Part shown: one piece after another, positions 10,978 through 22,899 of the stretch
How the letters are laid out: each line of letters begins with the position of its first letter
Position numbering within the stretch: the stretch's first letter is position 1
Assembly: GCF_001640805.2 (NCBI RefSeq)
Contig: NC_066856.1
Span: 17,351,616-17,415,615, forward strand
Source of the DNA: Lates calcarifer
Lineage: Eukaryota > Chordata > Actinopteri > Centropomidae
Direction of reading: 5' to 3'
Length of the DNA: 64,000 nucleotides
Translations under genes and position numbers: made by a program
The notes under the pieces: model-generated
What the model was told of the DNA's origin: nothing
Database searches by the model: none
Seen by the model: the letters and a program-made list of their open reading frames with translations, nothing else

Positions 10978-10978
10978 G
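10919..10978 (+). repeat. Compound (CA)n(TA)n microsatellite
   Basis: About 19 CA units switch directly to about 11 TA units. The TA half can extrude as a cruciform. Apparent reading frames across it (His-Thr or Tyr-Ile repeats) are artefacts. Confidence 0.98.
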
Positions 10979-11785
10979 TACACAGAAAGCAAAAGACAGA
11001 ACCCCCCACACCCCTCTATACACAGACACACACAGCCAACAGAGAATAGACATCACATCAGCACTGAGGTGGTAAATCGCCCTTCAGATGCTTTCCTCAA
11101 GGGAGTCAGCAGTTCAGCGTTTATCGAACCACTATCTGATTACTAAAAGGCTGTCCTCGGTTATAAATGAACCCGCAACATGTGTGTGGTATTGGTAACA
11201 CCAGGGCCTTGGGAGTAAAAGCCATTATGGGCTGCTGTGAATCAGTTTAGGCCAGAGGAGCGGTCAGAGCGCAGCTGCCACTTACCAGTCAGTTCATTAC
11301 TGTTGTTATTGTAGTCTGCGGATGTGATACCTGCGTGTAAGAGGAGTGGACTGGAGCTAGAGCAAACTAAAAGCTGTGGATTGAAGTGGCTCACGAGCAC
11401 AGGAGTGAAAGGCTGCAAAAGAGCTGTTGTTTCTGGGTTGGGAATGAAAAAAAAGTTGGGTTTGAAAAATGAAAACGATTCAATGAACACTTGAACTTTG
11501 GAAATGCAAGCATTAGCTGGGTGAGACAGCATGGAGCCTATTTCTGGTGTGCACTTAACATCATATCTAGCAGCGATGATTGGAAACAGCATATTATAAA
11601 AAAGCTGTGCCTCCCAGAGATTGCATAATTCATCAAGATTTCCCTGTTCTACCTAGTCTGGACTAATTCAGTATATCAACTGCACACTCAAAAGCATGTG
11701 GTCTGGGCTAGGCCCCTCGGTTCAGATTAAGGAGAATCTTGATCTCAGTCTTGCAGCTGCCAGTGATCTTTCAGACAATAGTGTG

Positions 11786-12125
11786 CTTCCGTCTTTGTGG
11801 CAACAGTTTGTGTTTGGCTCTGTCCCTGTGTCAACATGACCATGCCCTTGTGTACACATCCAGGTCCATAAAGAAATGCTTTTCCTGGCCTGCACAGAGC
11901 CCTGACCGTAACCCCATCCAGCACCTCTGGGATAAAGTGGAACTGCGACTGAGAGTCAGGTCTTATCACTCAGCATCAGTGGCCAACCTCACTAATCCTC
12001 TTGTGGATGAATGGGAGCCAATCCCCATGGCCAGGCTCCAGGAGTGTGTAGCCTGTTACAGCAGCATATTAACACCTACAATTTCAACATGCTAAATAAG
12101 CGGATATGGGTGTATTGTTAGCCAT
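11786..12125 (+). pseudogene. Degenerate Tc1-like transposase C-terminus and 3' end
   Basis: The frame across this segment reads QHDHALVYTSRSIKK, then WPAQSPDRNPIQHLW, then a region ending DEWEPIPMARLQE. This is the second half of a Tc1-like DDE transposase. In active family members the Asp of QxDN and a Glu in NPIE, about 34 residues apart, are catalytic. Here the Glu is Gln and the spacing has shrunk to 26, so about eight codons are missing. After the frame, sequence resembling the family's 3' flank (ATGCTAAATAAGCGGATATGG) continues to about 12125. The N-terminal half is absent. This is a dead, 5'-truncated relic. Confidence 0.85.
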
Positions 12126-12990
12126 ACAGTATGTCTGCTCAGCCTAAAGAATTTCATCATTATTACTGTGCCAGGATGGACTGCTTCTTCAGAGGCCTCA
12201 CTGGTTTTGGCATGATGGCTTAATGTTGTCCGTGTTTGATTGTTTCTTTATCTTAAATCTTTAGGATTTGTGATTTTTTCGCATTGAGTAAGTGCAAGAA
12301 ATATGATCATTCATTACTGACACAAAGTGAATTTTCACCTTGAACTATTTGTGTGAATTTTACCACTGCAGTGCTTTTGCAGACTGTTTTAATTTGCCAC
12401 AAACAATTAATGTACCTACTGTACAGAATTTAGCCATAGCTATAGCCTAGCTATTTATGCATCAACCATGTGTTTGAGAGTATCCCTATGTGTGACAATT
12501 ACTCAAACAGATCTTAAGACTTAACACACATTCCAGTTCTTTCCATTCTTTTCTTCCAGACCTGTCCTCTTTTCTTCTTGTTCATTAATGTTAATGAGGT
12601 GGAATCATTAAGTCGTGAAATAAGTGCAGTTTCTTTTCTCAAGCTGTAACCTTTTCAACTTTCACAGACTCAGGTGCCACAGTTTTCTCTTGCCAGGGTG
12701 AACTCAACTTGAATTTGGCAACAATGCAGTGTAACAATTAGCGATAACATGCTTTCAGTGTGACATCTGAATAAGCACAGGTATGCTATGAGTCTAACAG
12801 GTTAGTCAATAAGCCTTAATATAATGTTACTTAGAAGTATGTCAGTACGTGATATCTTGATATCCCTCTGACACACCTGTGTACATACGGTTTTCACTAC
12901 AGGTAATGGTACTGATCCTGGTTTTGGTTTTGGTCTTGTTCCATGTTCTTCCTGTGCTCACCAGTTAAGTTCTTCCACAGAGACCACGTG
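12126..12990. other. Unique AT-rich sequence, nothing recognised
   Basis: No open frame of note, no repeat family I recognise and no splice-flanked exon candidate in this stretch. Confidence 0.4.
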
Positions 12991-12999
12991 TGGGCTGAT

Positions 13000-13800
13000 A
13001 AACTAACACTGCTGCTGTTGATCAGTCTCTGAGATTTTCTCTCCCATCCATGACGGGCCAACATCCCTTGTCACCTTTTTTATTTGCACTGAGCTCACAT
13101 GCAGCATCATCCACCTGATTAATTAAAGCCATTCATGATTCATCAATGGAACACTGGCCTGTAATTGTTATTTTGCAGAGAGACACATATAAGTGGTGAG
13201 CTGGACACAAGAAGTATGTTTGCTTATTACAAGCTGTTGAGAGCAAGAGAAATCAATGCTTGAGGGGAGGACTTTTTTTTTGTTGGGGCATGTAAACCCA
13301 GCCTACTTTAATGCAACACTGTGGAATGAGCCCTGACTGCACAAAGCTATGCAGCAATAAAGCTGGGCTGCTGAGCACAATGGTCGCGAAACAAAACTAA
13401 TTACAGTGACAAGTGAGGCAGGCGCCAGGTCTGTCAACAGAAGGGGAGGATGTTACATCTCCCAAAGGCAGGACCCTTAGGGATGGCTGACGGATACTCT
13501 AATTTTCTTTTCTGTGAAGAGCTTGGAGGTGGCCGAGGGACGCGGCACGCCAGACAAATTGTCTGTGACGTCTTGATTGAACAAATCATGAACGTCGTGT
13601 GAGTAGGCAAAATTGGATTCAGTTGACAGATACAGTCACCTGCCCAGGCAGCACTATGACGTCTGGCCTTGCACTCACATGTGTAATTAATGAACAGTTC
13701 TGCTAATTACTCTTCAGCAGACAGTGGAATGAAGCAAACAACTGAGGGAGGTGGTCTAATAAGAGCCACTGAGCTCTGCTTTGTACATCCAGTCACACCC
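13000..13800. promoter_or_regulatory. Candidate conserved non-coding block
   Basis: Compared with its surroundings this stretch has more GC and CpG (for example around 13380-13600), a consensus CRE-like TGACGTC near 13569, and paired TAATTA homeodomain-type sites near 13685-13710. It has no recognised repeat and no coding potential. That is the profile of a developmental enhancer, but conservation cannot be tested from one sequence. Confidence 0.2.
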
Positions 13801-15985
13801 TGAGTAATCTCTGCAGAGATGCTTCATTCACCTCCTTAGATTAAAAAATGAATGACATAATTCATTATGTGGCTAATTGTGCCTTAAACCAACACTCTTG
13901 GAAAATGTTCTGCTAAAATGTGAGGATTTTCAGACAGATATTCACAGGGGAGTAAACTCTTCAGTATGGACACAAACTATTTGGCATTTAATATATATAT
14001 CTTTTCACATTTACAACCTGACCACTCAGAAAAGTTTACCTCCAAAGGTGAACAGCCAGCGTTTCTCTCTCCATGACTCAGAGACCACAATTTCTAACCA
14101 TTAGACCTGACCTTTGAAGTCACCTGGTTGCAAGGACAAAATGTTACAACTCTTCTCCAAATAAAGACTGTTCCATAAAATACATACACATTTCTACAGC
14201 CATCAATATATAGAACAGTCCCTGACATAAAAAGCGTGTGTAATTCTTGTTTTTACTCGATATATTCCTGAAAACCCCCTGTGCATCATGTGAGTTTTCA
14301 TCTCATGTGAAATGTCCAAAGGCACATTTTATCGCTGAAGTTCAATCTCGACCTAGGAAACTGCATTCGAAAGCAAGGTCCAGTTAGTAGCTGTTTCATG
14401 TTTTGGAGCTTTTGATCTTCAACTGTTGTCATGGAAATGAAGATGTTTGACTCCTCCAGGCTGGCTTAAATTTTGATGTTTAAAGTTCATTATTGGAAAA
14501 ATCATTTCACCACAATGACATCAAGTCCATCTACTGGTGATGAGCTACTAAATGAACCTTTTGGTGAGATTGCTTTATCACATGTTAAATATGATGGTAA
14601 ATTGAAAAAAAAAAATAAAAAATCCATGCACATTTCATTATGCATATTGATAACTGTCCGCAGATTTAATTTTGGGTATTTTATCATTTACTGTATATGT
14701 TTTGAACAGTGATTTGATTTGAATTTAATAATTATCAGTTGATAAATTACAGGAAGTAATACACATAAATCTAACAATAAGGATAGCTATTTAAAAAATA
14801 TGAAATTATAATGATTTATAATACAACTGTGGAAACTCATACACATATACTTTTAGAAAATAATTTCTGGTGTGAAAGTGAGTCATTTTACAGCCTCTGC
14901 TTACAGAATGGTTATGCTGCTGGGGATATACTCATCCTCACTTTTGAAATATTGACTGATAAATTTGAGGAAGCAACATTTTTCTCAAGCAGATATATTG
15001 CGTTTTTATGGGAGAAGTCTTCAATTATTTAGTCACCCAGTGGCAGAAACTTCAGAGTTTGAAGTGATGGAAATCTAATATCTGTATCACATCCATCAAG
15101 CCTTGAGGGAAGTTATTCAAACGGAGGATTTGCTTCCAAGAGATGAGCACACACACTCCTCTCACCACGAACACCAAAATTTAATTTGAAAATGGGCAGC
15201 AGGATTATTCCCATTATCCTGCTCCCAGACACTCATTTTTAAATGACAGACAGAAATACGCAAGTGGCTGTAATTATACTGCAAGCACAGAAAGGTTCTG
15301 CCTTTTTTTCTCCATCCATTAACTCTGCCGGTGTTTTTTGGATGGTGTTACTGGACACTGCATGCACTGCATTTAATCAACCAGGCATTCATTTTCATAT
15401 TAACACCTCAGAATAACAAAAACAGGATTCTGAAAGCAGGTTGATCATTGGTGTGATAATCTCTATTTTTTGAAAAATCTTGAACAGCAGCAACAACACT
15501 GTCAATGCATTTATGAGTGTGTGTGTGCATGTGACATTTTATGGGTGTATGCAACCGTATTATTAACTCAGTTCACAAAGGTACACAACAGCAATTCCTC
15601 CCACAATCCATACAGTTTCCTTTAAGTTTCAGACTGATCACGGATGCATCCCAGCTGTGCTGATAATTCCTATCAAGAGCACAGAGAGCAGTGCTTTATT
15701 GTTGCCATGCCAACACCATCTGGGGAGCTATTCAGTAATTGTTCTTGTTTTATTAGTTGGAGGAAAACTTCTTAGTCAGTACACATACACTTCAACGTTT
15801 GTGTAAAAACCCTAAGGAACACTTCATTTTTTTCATTTCTGATTTTACCATTCCTGTAGGTTGAGCAATTTCCTCAAAATATCTGATTTTGTTGTACAGT
15901 ATTCACTTGTGGTGACTACAGCTTTATTAAACATTTTAAGGTAATATTTGGACTTTTGCAGCACTTGGTTAAGGTTAGGGAAAGA
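13801..15985. other. Gene-less AT-rich stretch
   Basis: Only short open frames without recognisable domains. An A-rich run lies near 14605. No repeat family recognised. Confidence 0.4.
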
Positions 15986-15989
15986 TTGT

Positions 15990-16440
15990 GCTCTGGTTTG
16001 ATCTGGTTTGTCAGGAAGAGATATGCATGGTACCCAAAGGAGGAATACTGATGACTTGGGTGATCCCCTAGTGCCAACAGCAGATCAAAGTTTTCACTTG
16101 TCCTGTAAAACATCTCAACAGTTACTACATGAACTGACAAATTTTGCACTGTTGTTCAGAGTTCCCAGAAGACAAACCCTAATGACTTGTGTGAGCCCCT
16201 CACTTTTCCTCTAGTGCCACCAAGTGGTGAAATATTTCAACAACTAATGGACAGATTTTCATTAAATCCAGTACAGATGTTCACGCTGCCCTCAGGATGA
16301 ATTGTAATATCTTTTGTAATCCCTTTATCTAATGACACCATTAGGTCAAACTTTGAATTTGTCCAGTACGGTTTATGACTAAATGCTTACAAAACATCAT
16401 TCCTCAAATTCCTTGGGAAAATGTTTTTTGGCTTTATAGT
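15990..16440 (+). repeat. Diverged teleost dispersed repeat (DNA-transposon-like), first copy
   Basis: It contains AGTGCCACCAAGTGGTGAAATATTTCAACAACTAATGG-like text, CCATTAGGTCAAACTTTGAATTTGTCCAGTACGG and GTTTATGACTAAATGC. I recognise these phrases from a dispersed percomorph repeat that normally continues into a GTTAGCATG-rich section. There is internal partial duplication (GATGACTTGGGTGATCCCCTAGTGCCA near 16040 and ATGACTTGTGTGAGCCCCTC near 16180). The class is uncertain. Confidence 0.5.
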
Positions 16441-19400
16441 GTATGAATCTAGTGCATCACATTCTCAAGGTTACACACAAGAAAGAAATGGGACAAAGAC
16501 ACCATTGGGATTCAAACAAAGCAGTAGTTTTTCTGCTTAGGACTAACTTGTCACTTGTGATAACAGGGTTGGTCTACATCTAAATTTGGACATTTAGTGG
16601 ACTTGTGAAGGAGAGAAATGGAAAAAAACAAACTCATATGCTTTGCAGCTTGCGTGAATCTCCCCTTTCCTTCTCTTTCTCTTAAAGTTACTTGGTCACT
16701 TTGGAACTAGGTTTTGTATAACTTTGCTGTGTGATGTGTGCAGATGATGTGCCATCATTTAGCTGAAGCATGCAGAAATCATAACCTGTGATAATGGGAC
16801 TTTGGTACTGCTGACAATACCTGGCTGTCCCTCTCACCTCTCAGCATTGCTGTCAAACCCATAATCACAGTAACGAATGCCCTCTCAGGTGCTATAACAC
16901 ACCATACTGAAAGCCACTATCTTGCCACAGTCTTATCATCTCCTAGCAGCTCTACCGTGGAATATATGCCTCCAGGGGGAAAAAATGGACTCATGCAGTC
17001 AGGCGACTTATTATCAAGTGAAATCATTGCCGCCCACACGGTGAGCACAAGGTGTCAATATGGAGTCCAAAGGAAACATCTATCTTGATGGAGTGACACT
17101 GCATGTGAGCAGCTTGGTTTCAGAGGTTATGTGTTTGTCTAATGTAAGGTAAAGTAATGGGAGTGTGAGTGCAGTTCGGGGTAATGTTAGAATTCATCAT
17201 TTTATGTAAAGCAGAGATTGTAATAGGTACAGCCACTATGCTGCTCCAGCAGGGAATGAGATCCTGTGTAATCAACGCACGCTCATTTTTTATGTGAGGC
17301 AGTGCCAGAGTGGACTGAAGGCTGAAGTGAGATGTTGCAGAGGACAGAACTGCTGGTGATACAATGTAGCATACAGCCCTTACGACCCTTTAAAACAAAG
17401 CTATGTCTACCTATGACCAGACTTGGTTTGTATTTGAATGATTGATCCACAGGCTGTAAAGATCAGTACCAGCCGTTACCAGGGATCTGACCATTCAAAA
17501 TGTCTTCAAAAAAGACACCAGACTCTCTACCATCCCTATGAAAAAGCTTTAAATCCTTTCAAAGGAGAGCTGTCACATCCTTCAATGTTTGTCCTGTGCA
17601 AGACAGATTCAATTGTCTGAAATAACGACAATTTAATCTGGTTTAGCCATAATTGCAGCTCATTGATTGATAATTGTTTTGATTGACGCTAATTTGGAGC
17701 TTCTGGAGAAATTAGCAGTTGTCTTTGTCCCCCCCTTCCTCCAGACTTTGATCATTATGGTGTACAGCAGGTTGATTGATAGACAGATGAATGGAGTCTG
17801 CCAATTTTACTTGAGTGTGTGGAGACACACATGTGCACACATAGCACTCACACGTACTGGCATGGTCTCTCAAATCATTAGTGGTGAAAAAAAGTCATCC
17901 TAAAAATTCTAAAAGTAGCAATAATAATATGTCTCATTATTTTATTTTTCCCCCTTTTTTACTCTTCACCTTTGACACACAAGCACACAGTTATTCATCG
18001 TCTGTGTCTCTGCATTCAGCTTTGTGCTAAGCCGTCACAGTCACAGACATATACTGTGCTAACACACACAAACATGAACACACACATATTTACACACACA
18101 CAGCAAAACTCCAACTGCTCAGCAGCGGCCTAGGCCACAACCTTTCCAAAGCCACTGCACATTTCATTTGATCCATGGTTCCATGAGTCAAAGGCTGAAC
18201 ACTAACCTTTCACAATGACAGGACCATGGGAGGAATCATGACATAGACAGAGGATCATCCCCTGCTACAGCTTCAGTTTAAAGACACAAAACAATAGCAG
18301 AGCAATCCTTGCTCTGTTTCAGTCCAGTCATTGCTGCAGTCTCATTAGTGTTTTTAAAAGAGTAAAAATATCTCTGGATTATAGAGATAACTGACATGTT
18401 TTTACTGCATTTGAGAAATTCGTTCTCCAAAATACTCTGAGCTTTTGGCCTCATTCAAAGATGTGCTCATTCAAAATGTATTGAAGCATGTGGGAAATAA
18501 TTGAAAACAAGTAAAATGATCTCAACCCAAGGGCAGTTTTTCCCATTTGAATTGAAATAAGAAAACATTTTTAACACTCTGGGTACTTAGCTGTAATAGT
18601 TCCTGTCAAAAGGCATCAAGTGGAAGATGGGAACAGAAAGTTTCACTGCTAATCAGGGGCAAATTTACAGCTTGTATTGTTTTCTTACTATGTAATTTCC
18701 TCCCTTAAAAAGCTACATCAATTGCAGCCTGCATCACACGAGAACTGATAATGTTAGATAGATACACACATCATCTCAGTGTCCCAGGAAAGAGAGTCTG
18801 AAAGCACTTGAGGCATACAGTAGAAATCAGCAGATAAGCATCACTCAGAATAAATATGAGCCTAAAGCTAATTTCTTTGGAGTGTGTATTTTCTTTTGTT
18901 TTTCCCTAACAAATGAAAAATAATATGCCAAAGATTCAGTAGATGAAGTCCTTGGTAACTTTGTACTTCAGGCTTGAAAACTGAGATTATATTTTTCTCT
19001 ATTCTGTACTTTCTCTGCAACTTTGAAGGTCTTGTAGATTGTAATTCTGTTTCTTTTTATTGTAAATGGCTACTTATATTGCATGTCTGTTTATTTTGAT
19101 CCCCATTGCTCATTCTGTGGCTTCTACCATTGTTTTCTTGTTTATTTTTTCTTTTACTTTTTAAGATGTTGTCCTTATTGAATCATGAGTGATAGAGTTA
19201 CATACTTATCTAAACTTGACTTGATTTATCACCAGTGTACAAGTTAGTAAAAGCTAGTTTAGACTTTTATACCACTTTGCTTCAGAGGGGATATGCATTA
19301 TATTGATCTTACAATGATATTAGTTACTAATTTGAAGATAAAGATTTTGAATGAAGATAAATATTATGCTTGTTATGGATGGAGTTATGGAAAGTTCTTA

Positions 19401-22400
19401 AAATGAACTCAGTTTCATCCAATACTACAACATTAATCCTGCTCATATGTTAGCATTCATTGACTAGATTTTACAATGAGACAGGTCCTAATCACATATT
19501 GAATTAGGATAGAGGGCTGAGGGTGAGACAAATTATTTAAATAAAACTGATATTAAAACTGACTTTACTCCATGCATTGAGGCGTAATACAACCACTGAG
19601 GTTATTTTTTGCCGTTAGAGCAGCTCAGAGAAATGTGTATACTTAAAACTCCATTTCACAAGTACACTGATTAACATGATGAATGAAGTCAGGCACAGTA
19701 AGCCACAGTGATAATTCCTATGAGCTGCTTTATCAATTTCTACATGGACCCTGGTGTGCAGGGAGGAGTTAGTATGTTACTGCTCACTTATTTTCCATGT
19801 TACAACGGAGCCAGAAAGAACACTGAATGCTGATAAAAACAGCTATCCTCCATGTTTGCTCCATCTTAGCAAAGCAGTCATGCATTTTCCAATTACAACT
19901 CTACAGTCACCAGCCCATTCACAATCACCAGAGCAGAGACAAACAAGAAGATTAAGAATAAATGATATGACAAAGAATCACATCTCTAACCAGACCATGA
20001 CAGAACTAACCAGCACAGCCTGACTCTTCATAAGAAGGGGAAAAATGGAAATCTTCTTAACGGTGAGGGCAAAGTGGGGAAGAGGCAAAAAAGATTTGTG
20101 GTGGTGATAGAAGTTGTTGTGATTGATTACATGTGATGTAGAGCAATTAAGAGAAATTAACAATTTGCATTTTAATAACATTATTATCATCAGTTAAATG
20201 AATTCATTAGTCTTGATTAGTTTGGTATCAGTATGACAAGTGCAGCTCAATAGAGCGTGATGACACTAATAGAAGGCTGAGGAATGCAACCGAGCTGAGA
20301 CAGATAGAAGGAGAAGCAGGAGGCTTTTGGTGATCGGGCTATGGGTGGGGTATTCTGGTATTCCAAATGACGAATAAAAAGCCTGCATCTCCTTTGTCCA
20401 GCATGTCCAGCATGGAAACTGGGCCCCTGAGGGTGCCATCAGTGAGACTAAATGAGCCTATCTAAGATGATTGATCCATCTTTTGAAAATAAATACACCT
20501 GAACCAAAAACATCAAAAATAATCCTGGTAGGACAAACACACCACTTGCTGCACTGTCTCTGACTTAGGTTCCAGGTTTTGAAGCAGGAAAAATATGGGT
20601 TTTAAAATGTATATATACAGATGTATAATCACACTTATGAATGAATGTTGTCTGACCAGTATTTCATAGTTTAAATTCAGCATGCACTATTGAACAGTAA
20701 TACTAAGACCAATACTAATACTTTTCTCACCACTGAACCCACCTACTTGATGCTTCCATAGCTTTCAGCTACATACAGTATCAAGCCCTTCCTCAGTGTG
20801 GGCAGTACCTCAGATGTCATGCCATTCTTAGGTCACTTGATAACACATGAACCACCTGGGTGACACCTACTAGCTTCACCTGCTGAGGAAGGCATGAAAC
20901 ATTAAAGTCCGTTTTAAGTGTAGTTTTTTTCCCATTTCTATTGATTTTAGAATGGTTGTAAAATCTAAATTTGATCTTTGTTTTTTGAATAAATGTTAAA
21001 TTTTCATCCTTGAGAAGAAGTGATGGAATCAGCCAGATGAGAAAGTTGAACTATTTCCATGTACATGAAAGACAATGACAGAACTGCATAAAATAGCTTT
21101 CCATTACTGATGACACTGTCTTTGACAAATATAAAATAACATGTGAATCCATCAGTCATTTAAAGCTCTAAAATTGTTTTTTAAAAAAGCATTAACCTGT
21201 GAATGTGGTAAATTAACAGCTAACACTCTGCTCCTCCTCATGAAAGCACAGAGCCATTTTCACTATAATCTGTAGATCAGCACTAACATGCCCCGTCTGC
21301 ACTTCATAATTAGAACAATCACTTACCACAGTTCATGTGCAATGTCTGTCTCACATACCTGTTCTCTGTATGGCTTTACATTCAATACCTTACTTCTTAG
21401 GTCTGATCCTCATTTTCTTAACCTCCTCATCCAAACAGAGAAATTCAACCCTGCCACCATTCTGACAATACAACACCAGCTGAGGACAAACATTTACTTC
21501 TGTAAAGCTTTGAGTGTTGCTTGGGTTTTTCCCCAGTGCCCAGGCTTAGGTAATTAATTAAGTAACAATGAAGGCTACTCTAATTCTCTTTACTGATTAT
21601 CATCAGTTAATTAATGGTTACATGGCGAGATAAGACAACAGTAGCCTGTATGGAGTAATAACCCAGCAATTATTCAGCCAACTCCTGGACCAGCCAAAAA
21701 TACTGTTTCTACTCCTGGGAGCTGGATAAACAGTCCAATCTGTCTGAGGCTGCAGCACGGTGTGTGGTGACTTCATGAGCAATAATCTATGCGCGTAGGT
21801 CTGTTTTGTGTAACATTGCCCAAACTAGTTAAGTTTGATCATACCCATTTGTATTTGGTACTTACTAAAAACAGACCCGCAGTGGCTCATTAGGTCATAC
21901 TGCATTATTCTGAAAAAGAAGAGGACTGTGCATCAAAAAGGGGAGGTCCAGATGAAAAGACTCTTAAAAATGCTATTGACGAAAATCTGGAAAGCTCTCA
22001 TAGCCATTTTGCACTTTTGGGTCAGTCCCTAACTTCAGCTCGTCAGTTCCCATCTACTCAAAACTGTAATTTCCCCTCATTTTGTAGGTCACTAAAATTT
22101 CTCTAAGCACAGTCTTTGGGACTGTCAAGCTGCCAAAATCCAGAGGAGGGGAGAGAGATGTTGATAAAAATGTTGATGTTCCTCTGGGTCGCCTTCAAGT
22201 ATTAGAGTGCGTTCACAGTAATTAGGCTTTGCAAGCCACAGGGAGTGATAGGCAGACATGGATTTCATCTCTCAGGCTACAAAGATGCTACTGCTCCATC
22301 CTCTGATTGGTGGAGGCTGAATTTCCAGACTGAGTGATAGACCTGCAGGCAAGACTCAGGGTTGTAAAAATTGTCAATTTCCTGCATGGTCAAAAAAAAA

Positions 22401-22890
22401 TTATTTAATGTGTTATAATCTATACTCAGTTCATACTGTATCTGTTCAGAGCACATCATCTGTACATGTGTAAACAATAAGCCTAGTATGTAGATGGTTT
22501 GATGCTTTTTACAACCCATGATGCAAAAAAAAAAGAAAAACGAAAAAAAGGAGGAATTTAATGATATAACAATGTCTTGGAAAGACAATATCTCTTCCAA
22601 TTGGCTACATTACATGAATCCACAAAGAACAACTTAATTCAGTTCAAAAATGTCCCAGTATGGATTTATGCATTTATCTTTCTCACATTTCTCTCTGCTG
22701 CACGCTGGCTGATCTGACACTGAGTAAAGCAGAAAAGCCACTGCACGGGACTGGTTGAATGGATCAGACATTAATAGATTATCAGGTGTTGAAACAGCCA
22801 AAGATACATTTCTATGTTCTGTTCTGTAGCGGTGAATGTGTGTGAATCTATCAGGTGCAGCGTGTGTCTGCATGTCCTTCATAGCCTGTG
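16441..22890. other. Gene-less stretch, mostly unique sequence
   Basis: No coding exon, RNA gene or clear transposon recognised. Open frames are short and lack domains. It includes A-runs near 22390 and 22526, and the first copy of a 19-bp word shared with 23730 (at 20357). Confidence 0.4.
20357..20375 (+). repeat. 19-bp word, copy 1
   Basis: GGTATTCCAAATGACGAAT, exactly repeated in the same orientation at 23730-23748. Flanks are not alike. It is not low-complexity and not part of a repeat I recognise. Confidence 0.9.
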
Positions 22891-22899
22891 AAAGTGTGT

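Noticed and set aside
10737..11146. Overlapping frames of 99-112 codons with His-Thr/Tyr-Ile runs
   Set aside because: All cross the (CA)n(TA)n array and have no other support.
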